Positions 20,702-30,361 of a stretch of DNA of 64,000 nt are shown piece after piece. The position numbers and the translations under genes are program-made. The stretch's first letter is position 1. Every line of letters starts with the position of its first letter. The notes beneath the pieces were generated by a model. The model was not told the origin of the DNA. It made no database searches and worked only from the letters and a program-made list of their open reading frames with translations. Origin of the DNA: Pseudomonadota bacterium (lineage in GTDB: Bacteria > Pseudomonadota > Gammaproteobacteria > Acidiferrobacterales > UBA6901); NCBI GenBank assembly GCA_021785515.1, contig JAJYEX010000006.1:96887-160886 (forward strand), written 5' to 3'.

Positions 20702-22129
20702 TCAGCCGATAACCGGCTTTTCCCTTTGCTTGTACCGGCCCAGCGCGCCGCGCTTGGGCCGAGGCGCCATCGCTTCGGCGGTGGCTGCCTTGGGGACCTC
20801 GGCCGGGACAACTGGCGGCGGAGTCTCACGCTCCGCCCTCGCCGGCTTCGGTTCACCGTGCTGTCGCGGACGGTCCGGACGCCGTCCCCGCGTCCGCGTG
20901 TCCCGCCGGACGGGACGCTCCCGTCGACGTGCCGTCAGACCGGCCGGCTGCACCAGCGCCGGCAACAGTTCATCGTTCACGCGCTCAACCGGAATCTTGT
21001 GTCCGATGTATTGCTCTATGTCCATCAGCGAGAACGCATATTCTTCGCATGCAAAGCTGATGGCGTCACCGCTCGCGCCGGCACGGGCCGTGCGGCCGAT
21101 ACGGTGCACATAGTCCTCACAGTCCTGCGGCAGGTCGAAATTGAACACGTGGCTCACATCGGGAATATGCAAACCGCGCGCGGCGACGTCGGTCGCTACC
21201 AGGATGGGCAGCCTGCCTTCCTGAAATTCGCGCAGCAAGTGCTGGCGTTTGGTCTGCGGCACATCACCTGAGAGCACCTCGACATGGAAATCATTCGCCG
21301 ACAACCATGCGCGCACCCGCTCGGCAGCGCCCTTGGTGTTCGTGAACACGAGGCTGCGCCGCGGATCCATCTGCCGCAGCAAACCCACAAGCAGAGGAAT
21401 CTTCTCCTCATTGGCGGTGTGATAGATCCTTTCGGTCACCTTGTCCGCGGTAATCTTCTCCGGCTCGATGCGAATCAGCTGCGGATTGTTCATGTGCTCG
21501 TAGGCAAGCTCGGTGACGCGGTAAGACAGGGTCGCCGAAAACAGCAGGCCCAGACGCTGGTCGGGCGCAGGCATGCGTCGCAGCAAGTAGCGGATGTCCT
21601 TTATGAATCCGAGGTCGAACATGCGGTCGGCCTCATCCAGGACCATCACCTGGACCGCCCCAAGTCCGAACACGTGCTGCTTGAAGTAGTCGATCATCCG
21701 CCCGGGCGTCCCGATCAGCACATCCACCCCCTGTTCCAGGGCGCGGCGCTGGGACTCGTATCCGGTTCCCCCATAGACCAGAACCTGCCGCAAGCCGGTG
21801 TGAGCCCCCAGCAATTCGGCGTCCTTGTGTATCTGTATGGCGAGTTCGCGGGTCGGTGCGAGGATCACGACGCGCGGCTGGTCCGCACGCCTGGCCGGAT
21901 CCGGCGGATGGCCGAGCAGGTAGTGGAAGGCAGCCAGCAGGAATGCGGCGGTCTTACCGGTACCGGTCTGGGCCTGACCGGCAACGTCGCGGCCCGCCAA
22001 GGCAAGCGGCAGGGCTGCCGCCTGGATTGGGGTGCAGTAGTCGAATCCGAGATCACGGACGCCGCGCAGCAGGGGCTCCGCCAAGCTCAGGTCGGCAAAT
22101 CGCCGGTCAGTAAGGTGTTGTGTGCTCAT
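20702..22129 (-). CDS. rhlB: DEAD-box ATP-dependent RNA helicase RhlB
   Basis: RhlB is the helicase of the RNA degradosome, unwinding RNA for RNase E and PNPase. The 475-aa product starts [16 protein letters not shown], with the Q motif ([16 protein letters not shown]), Walker [13 protein letters not shown] box ([13 protein letters not shown]), SAT (FSATLS) and [10 protein letters not shown]. The last 90 residues are an Arg/Pro-rich basic tail typical of RNA-binding extensions. It is divergent from trxA, as in several gammaproteobacteria, including E. coli (rhlB-trxA-rho). Confidence 0.94.
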   Translation of the reverse strand: MSTQHLTDRRFADLSLAEPLLRGVRDLGFDYCTPIQAAALPLALAGRDVAGQAQTGTGKTAAFLLAAFHYLLGHPPDPARRADQPRVVILAPTRELAIQIHKDAELLGAHTGLRQVLVYGGTGYESQRRALEQGVDVLIGTPGRMIDYFKQHVFGLGAVQVMVLDEADRMFDLGFIKDIRYLLRRMPAPDQRLGLLFSATLSYRVTELAYEHMNNPQLIRIEPEKITADKVTERIYHTANEEKIPLLVGLLRQMDPRRSLVFTNTKGAAERVRAWLSANDFHVEVLSGDVPQTKRQHLLREFQEGRLPILVATDVAARGLHIPDVSHVFNFDLPQDCEDYVHRIGRTARAGASGDAISFACEEYAFSLMDIEQYIGHKIPVERVNDELLPALVQPAGLTARRRERPVRRDTRTRGRRPDRPRQHGEPKPARAERETPPPVVPAEVPKAATAEAMAPRPKRGALGRYKQREKPVIG

Positions 22130-22329
22130 CGCAAAGTGGCGTTAGAATAACAGGAAATGGGCATTTTGGGGACTGGAACTTCTGAAACGCCCACTGAAAC
22201 CGCGGATTTCCGGGGGCGTCCTTGCAATAGGAGGGACAATCCGCTCACAATAGCCGGGCGGGCATGCGGTATGGATTGCCCCACCCGTCACTCGATACCC
22301 GTCCCTCGTCACCCCGGAGACAAGCGATC

Positions 22330-22656
22330 ATGAGTCAAGGCATCAGTCACGTTACGGACAACTCTTTCGAACAGGAAGTCCTCAAAGCGTCAGGGCCGGT
22401 GTTGGTGGATTTCTGGGCGGAATGGTGCGGCCCCTGCAAGATGATCGCGCCGGTGCTCGAGGAGATCTCCGGAGAGTACGTGGGCAAACTCAAGATCACC
22501 AAGCTTAATATCGACGAGAATCCTGCGACGCCTCCCAAGTACGGCATCCGCGGTATTCCGACACTGATGCTTTTCAAAAACGGCAACGTCGAGGCCACCA
22601 AGGTTGGCGCCGTTTCCAAATCACAGCTTTCGGCATTTATTGACGGCAACCTCTGA
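22330..22656 (+). CDS. trxA: Thioredoxin 1
   Basis: The 108-aa general cytosolic disulfide reductase. It has the active site [10 protein letters not shown], the cis-proline motif [14 protein letters not shown], and the usual length. The ATG at 22330 is preceded by CGGAGA. The neighbours rhlB and rho match the enterobacterial arrangement. It also supplies the electrons that DsbD exports. Confidence 0.97.
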   Translation: MSQGISHVTDNSFEQEVLKASGPVLVDFWAEWCGPCKMIAPVLEEISGEYVGKLKITKLNIDENPATPPKYGIRGIPTLMLFKNGNVEATKVGAVSKSQLSAFIDGNL

Positions 22657-22703
22657 TCGGCGGGCGAGCCAGACTAGACGGCAAACAAAACAAGTGCTAA
22701 GGT

Positions 22704-22709
22704 TACAAT
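22704..22709 (+). promoter_or_regulatory. Possible -10 element of the rho promoter
   Basis: TACAAT in the 204-base trxA-rho spacer, about 150 bases before the rho start, which would give the long leader typical of rho. No convincing -35 is visible. Confidence 0.3.
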
Positions 22710-22788
22710 CTAAGAATCGAAAAATCCCTGTTTGAATTTTCCAAATCCGATTAGTTTTTTTAAGGTCTAAGCCCTTTTTCAACCCATA

Positions 22789-22809
22789 GGGCTGCCCGTG
22801 GGCAAGCCC
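22789..22809 (+). promoter_or_regulatory. Strong hairpin in the rho leader
   Basis: GGGCT (22789-22793) pairs with AGCCC (22805-22809), and GCCC pairs with GGGC inside it with one bulged A. It is 51 bases before the rho ATG. E. coli rho is autoregulated through its leader; this hairpin may take part, but that is inference. Confidence 0.4.
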
Positions 22810-22860
22810 GTCGTTTTCCCTCCTATGTACTCAGCTGCCACCGACCCAACCCAGAGACTT

Positions 22861-24117
22861 ATGAACCTTTCAGAGCTGAAGAAAAAACCCGCCACCGAAC
22901 TGGTCGATATGGCCACGGCCATGGACCTGGAGGGCGGCAGCCGTCTGCGCAAACAGGACCTGATCTTTGCACTCCTCAAGGCCCAGGCGAAGAAAGGGGA
23001 AGATATCACCGGAGAAGGGGTAGTAGAGATTCTCCAGGACGGGTTCGGGTTCCTGCGTTCGGCCGACAGCTCCTATCTGGCCGGACCTGACGATATCTAC
23101 GTTTCCCCTTCCCAGATTCGGCGCTTCAATCTGCGCACGGGAGATACGGTCAGCGGCACCATTCGGCCGCCGAAGGAGTCGGAACGCTACTTCGCGCTGC
23201 TCAAGGTCGACCAGGTTAACTACCAGTCCCCGGAAGAAGCCAAGAACAAGGTACTGTTCGAGAACCTAACCCCTCTGCACCCGAATCGGCGGCTCAAACT
23301 CGAACGTGACAGCACATCGAGTGAAGCCCTTACTGGCCGGGTCATTGATCTGATCGCCCCCATCGGCATGGGGCAGCGCGGCCTGATCGTGTCTTCGCCG
23401 AAGAGCGGCAAGACGGTCATGCTGCAGAATATCGCCCACTCCATCACCGCTAACCATCCGGAGTGCGTACTGATCGTGCTGCTGATCGATGAGCGTCCGG
23501 AAGAGGTGACCGAAATGCAGCGTTCCGTGCGGGGCGAGGTAATCTCTTCGACCTTCGACGAGCCTGCGACCCGCCATGTCCAGGTTGCTGAAATGGTGAT
23601 CGAGAAGGCCAAACGGCTGGTGGAACACAAGCGTGACGTGGTTATTCTGCTCGATTCGATCACGCGCCTGGCACGCGCCTACAATACCGTCGTGCCCGCA
23701 TCAGGGAAGGTGCTGACCGGCGGCGTCGACGCCAACGCCTTGCAGCGCCCGAAACGGTTTTTCGGTGCTGCGCGCAACATTGAGGAAGGCGGCAGCCTGA
23801 CCATCCTGGCAACGGCTCTCATTGAAACCGGCTCCAAGATGGACGACGTCATCTACGAAGAATTCAAGGGGACGGGGAACATGGAAATTCACCTCGACCG
23901 CAGACTTTCGGAAAAGCGGGTCTACCCGGCCATCAACATCAACCGGTCTGGTACGCGGCGCGAGGAATTGCTGATCGAACCGGCCGAACTCCAGAAGATG
24001 TGGATATTGCGCAAGCTGCTACATCCGATGGACGACATGGAAGCTTCCGAATTTCTGCTGGACAAGATGCGATCAACCAAAAACAACGCCGAATTCTTCG
24101 ATTCCATGAAACGGTAA
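22861..24117 (+). CDS. rho: Transcription termination factor Rho
   Basis: A hexameric RNA-dependent ATPase that ends transcription. The 418-aa product begins [18 protein letters not shown], with the RNA-binding cold-shock domain ([25 protein letters not shown], given here as the visible stretch around residues 60-85), Walker A SSPKSGKT, Walker [17 protein letters not shown] and the Q/R-loop segment. The open frame extends upstream to 22798, but the family start is at 22861. No split or insertion is visible. Confidence 0.97.
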   Translation: MNLSELKKKPATELVDMATAMDLEGGSRLRKQDLIFALLKAQAKKGEDITGEGVVEILQDGFGFLRSADSSYLAGPDDIYVSPSQIRRFNLRTGDTVSGTIRPPKESERYFALLKVDQVNYQSPEEAKNKVLFENLTPLHPNRRLKLERDSTSSEALTGRVIDLIAPIGMGQRGLIVSSPKSGKTVMLQNIAHSITANHPECVLIVLLIDERPEEVTEMQRSVRGEVISSTFDEPATRHVQVAEMVIEKAKRLVEHKRDVVILLDSITRLARAYNTVVPASGKVLTGGVDANALQRPKRFFGAARNIEEGGSLTILATALIETGSKMDDVIYEEFKGTGNMEIHLDRRLSEKRVYPAININRSGTRREELLIEPAELQKMWILRKLLHPMDDMEASEFLLDKMRSTKNNAEFFDSMKR

Positions 24118-24209
24118 GCAGAGTCCGGGCTTGCGCCGCCCGCGAGTTTTGCTTAAGATGCTCCCCCCTCAGGGTCCTGATCGGCCCCGTCCGGATCAAA
24201 GGTAAATCC

Positions 24210-24422
24210 ATGAAAGAAGGCATACATCCCGAATACAAGGAAATCCAGGTAAGCTGCATCTGCGGGAACGTTTTTGCGACCCGCTCCACGCTGGGCCACG
24301 ACCTGCAGGTTGAAGTCTGCGCCAGCTGCCATCCCTTCTACACCGGGAAACAGAAGATTGTGGACAGCGCCGGGCGGGTTGAGAAATTCCGGCAGAAATA
24401 CGGGATGAGCTCGAAGCGCTGA
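24210..24422 (+). CDS. rpmE: Ribosomal protein L31, zinc-binding form
   Basis: A 70-aa 50S protein that bridges the subunits. It starts [20 protein letters not shown] and keeps the zinc ligands (CxC near residues 16-18 and CASC near 37-40), so it is the C+ form used when zinc is ample. The upstream start of the open frame (24000) overlaps rho and is not used; AAAGGT precedes the ATG at 24210. rho followed by rpmE is a common order. Confidence 0.94.
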   Translation: MKEGIHPEYKEIQVSCICGNVFATRSTLGHDLQVEVCASCHPFYTGKQKIVDSAGRVEKFRQKYGMSSKR

Positions 24423-24445
24423 CGGCTGCCGAACCATTGCCGGCC

Positions 24446-24471
24446 AAGAAGGCGCCTGACGGCGCCTTCTT
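24446..24471 (+). terminator. Rho-independent terminator after rpmE
   Basis: Perfect 11-bp arms AAGAAGGCGCC (24446-24456) and GGCGCCTTCTT (24461-24471) with a TGAC loop, followed by GCTTT. Confidence 0.85.
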
Positions 24472-24509
24472 GCTTTGGACTGGCACGGGGCCCGCAGGAG
24501 AAGACGGCA

Positions 24510-25850
24510 ATGCCCGACGTTTGGGCCAGCGAACCCGGACCGGATAAATTTATGAATGACGACCTGAAGCAAGCTGCTCTCGACTATCATGCGCTGCCGG
24601 TACCAGGCAAGCTGAGCGTCGCGCCAAGCAAACCCTGTGTTTCCCAGTACGACCTGTCTCTGGCCTACACCCCGGGTGTGGCGGAGCCGGTGCGCGAGAT
24701 TTCCAGCGACCCCGAGGCGGTTTATCGGTACACCAACCGCGGCAATCTGGTCGCGGTCATTACTGACGGCACTGCTGTGCTGGGACTAGGAAATGTCGGT
24801 CCGTCAGCGGCAAAACCTGTGCTCGAAGGCAAGGCGGTGCTTTTCAAGTATTTTGCCGGCATCGACGTGTTCGATATCGAGATCACAGCCCGCACCAGTG
24901 AGGAATTCATCAGCACTGTGGCGTCGATCGCTCCGACATTCGGGGGGATCAACCTTGAGGACATCGCGGCACCGGAATGCTTTGTGATCGAAGAGGCTCT
25001 CATAAAGCTTCTGGACATACCGGTATTCCATGACGACCAGCACGGGACGGCGGTGATCATTGCCGCGGGCCTGCTCAACGCCCTGGAACTGCAGAAGAAG
25101 CAGCTTGCCGACGCGCGCATCGTGTGCCTGGGCGCAGGGGCAGCAGGACTGACTTCGATGAGTCTGCTCGAGACTCTCGGTGCCCGGATCGAGAATATCC
25201 TGATGGTCGACAGCAAGGGCGTTATCCACAGCGACCGCGACGACCTGAACCCCTACAAACAGCGCTTTGCACACGTAACTGCGGCGCGCAGTCTTACGGA
25301 TGCCATGCGTGACGCCGATGTCTTTGTGGGGGTATCGGCTGCAAATCTGGTGACTCCCGACATGCTCCAGTCGATGGCGCCAAGACCCGTAGTATTTGCC
25401 CTGTCCAACCCCGATCCCGAGATCCGTCCAGAAGTCGCACACCGGACCCGCGACGATCTCATCATGGCCACGGGCCGGTCAGATTTTCCGAATCAGATCA
25501 ACAATGTGTTGGGGTTTCCGTTCATTTTTCGCGGGGCGCTGGACGTACGCGCGCGCATCATCAACCGCGATATGATGGTTGCTGCCGTCTCTGCCCTTCG
25601 GGCTCTGACGCACGAACCGGTGCCCACCCAGGTGCTCGAAGCCTACAAACTGGCAAGCCTGAGCTACGGGCCCGACTACATCATCCCCAAGCCGCTAGAC
25701 CGGCGACTGATCGAAGTGGTACCACCCGCAGTGGCCCAGGCAGCAATCGACTCGGGCGTCGCGCGCGCGCCGTTCCCGGCGCACTATCGCAAGCCGGACC
25801 ACGGCGGCGTCACACCGGTCCGCCGGCTTGAGGGCCTGCCGTCACGCTAG
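24510..25850 (+). CDS. Malic enzyme (oxaloacetate-decarboxylating), short form
   Basis: Converts malate to pyruvate and CO2 with NAD(P)+. The 446-aa protein has SLAYTPGVAEPVREI with the catalytic tyrosine, TDGTAVLGLGNVG, metal-binding and lysine residues around LEGKAVLFKYFAGIDVFDIE, HDDQHGTAVI and the nucleotide motif GAGAAG. It lacks the C-terminal phosphotransacetylase-like domain of MaeB. AGGAGA eight to nine bases before the ATG at 24510 supports that start, though 24552 is possible. With the adjacent mdh it forms a malate node. Cofactor preference cannot be told. Confidence 0.93.
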   Translation: MPDVWASEPGPDKFMNDDLKQAALDYHALPVPGKLSVAPSKPCVSQYDLSLAYTPGVAEPVREISSDPEAVYRYTNRGNLVAVITDGTAVLGLGNVGPSAAKPVLEGKAVLFKYFAGIDVFDIEITARTSEEFISTVASIAPTFGGINLEDIAAPECFVIEEALIKLLDIPVFHDDQHGTAVIIAAGLLNALELQKKQLADARIVCLGAGAAGLTSMSLLETLGARIENILMVDSKGVIHSDRDDLNPYKQRFAHVTAARSLTDAMRDADVFVGVSAANLVTPDMLQSMAPRPVVFALSNPDPEIRPEVAHRTRDDLIMATGRSDFPNQINNVLGFPFIFRGALDVRARIINRDMMVAAVSALRALTHEPVPTQVLEAYKLASLSYGPDYIIPKPLDRRLIEVVPPAVAQAAIDSGVARAPFPAHYRKPDHGGVTPVRRLEGLPSR

Positions 25851-25951
25851 CCGACCCTGCGGGCCGGGACCGGCCCGGGTTGAACGTCGCGGGCGCCAGT
25901 CACCCGTAGCGGTCCCGGTCCACGGGAACTCTTTATCCGTCCTTCTTTTCC

Positions 25952-25969
25952 TATACTAGACAACTAGTA
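25952..25969 (+). promoter_or_regulatory. mdh promoter -10 with overlapping palindrome
   Basis: TATACT (25952-25957) is a good -10 about 30 bases before mdh. It overlaps a perfect palindrome, TACTAG (25954-25959), four bases, CTAGTA (25964-25969), which would cover the transcription start. This looks like an operator for an unidentified repressor. The -35 is weak. Confidence 0.4.
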
Positions 25970-25986
25970 GCTTACAAGGAGGGGCC

Positions 25987-26916
25987 ATGGACAAGATTAC
26001 CATTGTAGGTGCGGGACGGGTGGGCGAATCGACCGCCCACAACCTTGCGAAGGCCGAGTTGTGCCGGCACATCTCCCTCATCGACATCAAGGAAGGCATG
26101 CCGCAGGGTACCGCCCTCGACATCCAGGAGTCCGCGCCGATCTTCGGGTTTGATACCAAGCTATCCGGGCACAACGAACTCGGAGCCATGTCCGGATCCG
26201 ATTTGATCATTATCACCGCCGGCGTACCCCGCAAGCCCGGCATGTCCCGCTCGGACGTGCTCGACGTCAACGTGCCGGTAATTACGGCGATCATTGACGA
26301 AGCGGTGCGTTCCGCGCCGCAGGCGATGATCCTCGTGGTAACCAATCCCGTCGACGTGCTGACCTACGTGGCATGGAAACGTAGCGGCTGGCAGCGCCAT
26401 CGCGTGTTCGGGCTGTCGGGCGTGCTCGACTCGACGCGCATGGCCAGCTTCGTGGCGATCGAGACCGGGTTTTCGGTCAAGGACATATCTGCGATGGTAC
26501 TGGGCGGGCACGGAGACACCATGGTACCGTTACCCCGCTATACCTGCGTCAACGGCATTCCGATCAGCCATTTTCTGGAGGAAAAGACCCTGGCTCGCAT
26601 CGTCGAACGCACGCGCCAGGGCGGCGCGGAGATCCTGGCGCTGCGGAAAACCAGCAGCGCGTATGATGCGCCGGCGGCGGCAGTGGCAACCATGGTGGAC
26701 GCCATCCAGCACGGACGCAGACGCGTGCTGCCGAGCGTGGCTATCCTGGACGGTGAATACGGCCAGCGTGGGATTTGCATGGGCGTACCGGCGATCCTGG
26801 GCAGCAACGGTATGGAACAGGTGATAGAACTGGCACTGAACCCCGACGAATCAGCCCAGTTTGTCCGTTCGGCAGAACATGTCCGCGCCGATCTCGCCCG
26901 CCTCAAGCTCGATTGA
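25987..26916 (+). CDS. mdh: Malate dehydrogenase, LDH-like (MDH type 3)
   Basis: The TCA-cycle enzyme that interconverts malate and oxaloacetate. The 309-aa product has the NAD motif IVGAGRVGES, the malate-specifying arginine loop GVPRKPGMSR, TNPVDVLTYV and the catalytic histidine in VLGGHGDTMVPL. It belongs to the tetrameric LDH-like class rather than the dimeric enterobacterial class. A strong AGGAGG precedes the ATG. It follows the malic enzyme by 136 bases, with its own promoter candidate. Confidence 0.94.
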   Translation: MDKITIVGAGRVGESTAHNLAKAELCRHISLIDIKEGMPQGTALDIQESAPIFGFDTKLSGHNELGAMSGSDLIIITAGVPRKPGMSRSDVLDVNVPVITAIIDEAVRSAPQAMILVVTNPVDVLTYVAWKRSGWQRHRVFGLSGVLDSTRMASFVAIETGFSVKDISAMVLGGHGDTMVPLPRYTCVNGIPISHFLEEKTLARIVERTRQGGAEILALRKTSSAYDAPAAAVATMVDAIQHGRRRVLPSVAILDGEYGQRGICMGVPAILGSNGMEQVIELALNPDESAQFVRSAEHVRADLARLKLD

Positions 26917-26926
26917 TTCGGCGCCG

Positions 26927-27520
26927 TCAGTGCGGCAGGTTTGAGGTCATGCCCGCGGTGATCGCGAAACGCATGGCATCCTGCATCGACAGCGATACGG
27001 GTTTGATTGCAGTGCGCGGCACAAGCACCATGTGCCCGCCAATCTGGTAGCTTAGTGGTATGTATACTGCCACCATGCCGGTGCCGCTTAGGTCTTCAGG
27101 AAACCCCGAAAAATCCTCGCGGGTGACAAATCCCAGCGTGCTCAGGTTGGTCTGGCCCAGACTTACTATCACCACCTGACTGAAGCCGTGGGCCTGACCT
27201 CCCGAGAAAAACCCCATCAGGTCGCGAACCGCTCCGTAAATCACCTTGACCAGGGGAATCCGTCCGAGGATGTTCTCCCCCCAGTCGAACAGGCGACGTA
27301 CGACGAAGACCTGCATCAGCACCCCCAGCATGAAGACCAGCAGGACTCCTGCGACCACGCCCATGCCTACGTGATACATGCCATGCGGCAACACCAGCTT
27401 AATCCCGCCCCCCAGGATGGATTCCGCCCAGACAGCTAGCCGTATCAGTACATAAAAAGTAACGGCTACGGGCAGTATTGCGGCCAGTCCGGTAAGAAAC
27501 GTTTTACTCAGGCCTTTCAT
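26927..27520 (-). CDS. DUF502 family inner-membrane protein
   Basis: A 197-aa protein with two N-terminal transmembrane segments (residues about 8-30 and 48-72) and a C-terminal DUF502 domain (PLVKVIYGAVRDLMGFFSG, VYIPLSYQIGGHMVLVPR). The function is unknown; LIKE-COV-type homologues occur widely in bacteria and plants. AGGAGA precedes the ATG. It converges with mdh with only ten bases between them. Confidence 0.88.
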   Translation of the reverse strand: MKGLSKTFLTGLAAILPVAVTFYVLIRLAVWAESILGGGIKLVLPHGMYHVGMGVVAGVLLVFMLGVLMQVFVVRRLFDWGENILGRIPLVKVIYGAVRDLMGFFSGGQAHGFSQVVIVSLGQTNLSTLGFVTREDFSGFPEDLSGTGMVAVYIPLSYQIGGHMVLVPRTAIKPVSLSMQDAMRFAITAGMTSNLPH

Positions 27521-27659
27521 GTCGCAGCTCTCCTGGGGATCTGATAGGGTTTCCGGTCTCCATAGTGTACGCTGTTCGGGACGGCCGCGGCCGTGTGCGC
27601 ACAGGGTTCGGACCTAGAAAGCCGGCAGGATAAGGCCGCCCTGCGGCAGCCCCTTAACA

Positions 27660-29000
27660 TTGTCATTTTTCTTGCCAAAGGGTAAATTTTCCTTTTCAGA
27701 TCATGTCAATCGGCATGATTCTGGTGATCCGAATGAAGGGGGTTTTCTGACTGCCGTACCCGTACCAGCCGATGAATCGGAGTGGGTCCGAACGCTTCTG
27801 GTGCTCGCCAACACATTGCACCAGACAGCGGACGGCATTGCCCTGCAGGCGCAGCTGGAACAGGGGAACAGTCTGCGTGCCGATATCCACAGGACAGTGG
27901 ACCGCGCATTCATCGCGTTCGTACACGCCCTACTCAGCCGCTACAGCAAGAACCCCGGCAAGGATCCTGCCACGGGGGTCCGTGCGGTCCTCATCCTGCA
28001 GCGGATCATTCCGTATCTCGAGTCCGCTGCGCCTGAATCCGGCCGGTCCGCTGGATCAGTGGAAAACTTCGAACAGCAAGTGGCATCCCTGTTGTGGTCA
28101 ACACGGTTTCTCGCCACCGGAGATGTCCCGGGCGAAAGGCCGCGGGCAGACAGTGACCGCCGCCATGTCGGCCGAAGGACAGATGACCCCCCCTCCCCGG
28201 ATTCGGGCCGCATCACCGAGATCCAGTTTGGCCTGAGACACAGCCTGGAGCGGGCACTGTCAGGGGCAGCCGATTCTGCGGCCCACTTGCGAACCGCACA
28301 GTACGCACTTCGTCAGGCGGACAGCCCCGCTGAGGTCGCGGTACTGCGGAAAATCCTTCTGGACTGCGCTGACGAGCTGGTGGGTGATCTAGATCGCGTG
28401 GCGGAAGACCTGCGTTTGGCCGAAGACGGCGCACGCGAAATGCGGTCGCTGACCGGCCCATTCGAAAACACCATCACGGCACACCAGGATCCGGAACTGA
28501 CCGATGCGTTGACGGGTATTCCCAACCGCGCTGCGCTGCTACATCGGCTCAGGGCTGAAGCCGGACGGGCACAACGCCATAGTATCCCGCTGGCGCTTGC
28601 GATCATTGACCCTGACCGGCTGGACGAGGCAGGAAGCTACGCCGGCCCGGCAGCGGCGGCCAAGGTGGTCTGCTGCTATGCCCGCGAGATCCTGGCAAGC
28701 TTCCGGGGCTATGACATGGTGGCTCGCTGGGGTGAGGACGGGGAATTCGCAGTCCTGTTGCCGAATACCGGCCACGAACAGGCGGTCTCGGCGCTGCGAA
28801 AGGCCCATCACCGGGTCAGCGCGGCATCCTTTCGCCACCGGGGCCGGCTGCTTTCGGTGCCAACATTTTCATCCGGCCTTGCATGGTATCTCCCTGGCGA
28901 ATGTCCCGAAGACCTGCTGCAGCGGGCGGCACAGGCCCTGCGCCGCGCCAAGAGCACAGGCATCAACCGCATCGAGACCTCCCTCCCGGACACCGCCTGA
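27660..29000 (+). CDS. GGDEF-domain protein with altered signature (putative diguanylate cyclase)
   Basis: A 446-aa soluble protein. The N-terminal 270 residues are mostly helical and of no family I recognise. The C-terminal GGDEF domain has TDALTGIPNRAALL (281-294) and, where the signature G-G-D/E-E-F is expected, RWGEDGEFAVLLPN with GEDGEF at 358-363, an altered and one-residue-longer motif. Catalysis is therefore uncertain. The start is unclear: a TTG at 27660 with no ribosome site; a downstream start is possible. It is paralogous to the protein at 53838-55175 (shared CYA-EILA-FR-YD-VA and FAVLLP segments). Confidence 0.8.
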   Translation: MSFFLPKGKFSFSDHVNRHDSGDPNEGGFLTAVPVPADESEWVRTLLVLANTLHQTADGIALQAQLEQGNSLRADIHRTVDRAFIAFVHALLSRYSKNPGKDPATGVRAVLILQRIIPYLESAAPESGRSAGSVENFEQQVASLLWSTRFLATGDVPGERPRADSDRRHVGRRTDDPPSPDSGRITEIQFGLRHSLERALSGAADSAAHLRTAQYALRQADSPAEVAVLRKILLDCADELVGDLDRVAEDLRLAEDGAREMRSLTGPFENTITAHQDPELTDALTGIPNRAALLHRLRAEAGRAQRHSIPLALAIIDPDRLDEAGSYAGPAAAAKVVCCYAREILASFRGYDMVARWGEDGEFAVLLPNTGHEQAVSALRKAHHRVSAASFRHRGRLLSVPTFSSGLAWYLPGECPEDLLQRAAQALRRAKSTGINRIETSLPDTA

Positions 29001-29025
29001 CCAACGCCTCGCGTGGAGAGGCGGC

Positions 29026-29058
29026 AAACCCGCCGGAAGCGCCGGCTTCCCGGGGTTT
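29026..29058. terminator. Hairpin between convergent GGDEF and exbD genes
   Basis: AAACC and CCGGAAGC pair with GCTTCC(C)GG and GGTTT across a GCCG loop, giving a strong, slightly bulged stem with A and T ends. It touches the exbD stop codon and could end transcription from both sides. Confidence 0.5.
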
Positions 29059-29453
29059 CAGTGGGCGGTCTTTGCGGCCAGGCCGATGTGGAGGACCCCT
29101 GCCTTGCGACAGGCATCCATGACCGTCATCAGCTCCTGAATGGAGGCCTGTTTCGCACCTTCAATCGTGACGGCGATATGGGCGGGATCGCGGCTTTCCA
29201 GGAACGTGGTCAGCATGGACGCCGAAACGATGATGCCTTTAACACTGATGCTGCCGTCCGGTCTCAGCGATACCACCACCTTCGGGTGCGGCAATGCCGT
29301 GGCCGTGGAGCTGCGTGGGAGATTCGCCGGAAGTCCCGATGAGGGAATCATGCGCAGGGTGACCATGATGAAGAAAACCAGCAGGAAGAACATGATGTCA
29401 ATCATGGGGATTATTTCAATCCGCGCCTTTTTCCTCTGGTCGAAATAACGCAC
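29058..29453 (-). CDS. exbD: ExbD/TolR-type biopolymer transport protein
   Basis: A 131-aa protein with a single N-terminal transmembrane helix containing the proton-pathway aspartate (IIPMIDIMFFLLVFFIMVT) and a periplasmic domain. With ExbB it uses the proton motive force to energise a TonB-like partner. The start is GTG at 29453, preceded by GGGGAGGG inside the exbB end and one base after the exbB stop. No tonB follows, so the energised partner must be elsewhere. Confidence 0.9.
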   Translation of the reverse strand: MRYFDQRKKARIEIIPMIDIMFFLLVFFIMVTLRMIPSSGLPANLPRSSTATALPHPKVVVSLRPDGSISVKGIIVSASMLTTFLESRDPAHIAVTIEGAKQASIQELMTVMDACRKAGVLHIGLAAKTAH

Positions 29454-29454
29454 T

Positions 29455-30156
29455 TCAGCCCTCCCCGGCCCGGATAGCCCGGGGCACAGCGGGGTTAAGA
29501 CGCTCCCGACCGGATGCGCCAGTGGGCACCGTGACCCGGTAGTGCGGGTACATGCGGTTGATGATCATCACCCTGAGGGTTTCGAGCTGGTGCAGTATGG
29601 TGCGTACACGGTTGTTGAGGCCGTTGAACAACACCAGCCCGACAATGGCAACAAACAGTCCGGTAGCGGTAGCCAGCAGTGCTTCGGCGACACCACCGGT
29701 CACTTTCGGCGACCCTCCGGAGACGGTGGAGAGCACGTGGAACGTCGTGAACATGCCGAGGATCGTTCCCAGAAGGCCGAGCAGAGGCGCAAGAGTCACG
29801 ATGGTATCGAGCACCCACAGAAAGCGGTCTATGCTGGGCGCTTCCCTTAATATGGCTTCCTCGATCCGGTCCGAGAGCCGGTCGAAATCGTAATCCAGAT
29901 CATGCCGGAGTGTCGCGTTCAACACTCGTGCTGGCGGCAGACCCTTGCAACGCTCTCCCAGATCCCGCAGCTGCTGCGACTCGATCCGGTTCACCGGGTC
30001 GAGGTCAGAGATGATCCGTTGTCCTGCGGCGAGCGCACGCCTGAGGTACCAGGCCCGCTCCAGGGCTATCGTCAGACTGATAAACAGCAGCGCTGCCAGC
30101 ACATAGACAATGTCGCCGGTAGAGCTGGCCGCCCGCAGCAAGATGTTGAGATTCAT
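29455..30156 (-). CDS. exbB: ExbB/TolQ/MotA-type proton channel protein
   Basis: A 233-aa protein with three transmembrane helices (residues about 13-33, 125-148, 168-192) and the conserved region LWVLDTIVTLAPLLGLLGTILGMFTTF. It forms the pentameric proton channel around ExbD. GGGGAC precedes the ATG. It is the first gene of an exbB-exbD pair; 205 bases upstream are without a gene. Confidence 0.9.
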   Translation of the reverse strand: MNLNILLRAASSTGDIVYVLAALLFISLTIALERAWYLRRALAAGQRIISDLDPVNRIESQQLRDLGERCKGLPPARVLNATLRHDLDYDFDRLSDRIEEAILREAPSIDRFLWVLDTIVTLAPLLGLLGTILGMFTTFHVLSTVSGGSPKVTGGVAEALLATATGLFVAIVGLVLFNGLNNRVRTILHQLETLRVMIINRMYPHYRVTVPTGASGRERLNPAVPRAIRAGEG

Positions 30157-30341
30157 TTATTTGTCCCCATGAACGTCAAGTTTTCAGCCGGAATCCGGAC
30201 GCAGCTGGGACCGGCCAGGACAGCATGCCGATCGACCACGCCGGGCCAGCGCCCTTATCCGCGGTTCCGGGACGGACACACTCTAAATGGGGAATATGAC
30301 GCGATTGTGACGCTCAGGTTAACCCAGCTCGGCGCAGTCAG

Positions 30342-30357
30342 CCCCGGTTTGCCGGGG
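30342..30357. terminator. GC-rich hairpin downstream of the ybbP-like gene
   Basis: CCCCGG (30342-30347) and CCGGGG (30352-30357) with a TTTG loop, just past the stop of the minus-strand permease gene. It has no T tract, so it is a weak terminator candidate. Confidence 0.35.
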
Positions 30358-30361
30358 GTCT

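Noticed and set aside
29455..30156. tolQ as the identity of the exbB-like gene
   Set aside because: No tolA, tolB or pal genes follow; the exbB-exbD reading fits the two-gene arrangement better, although the family is shared.
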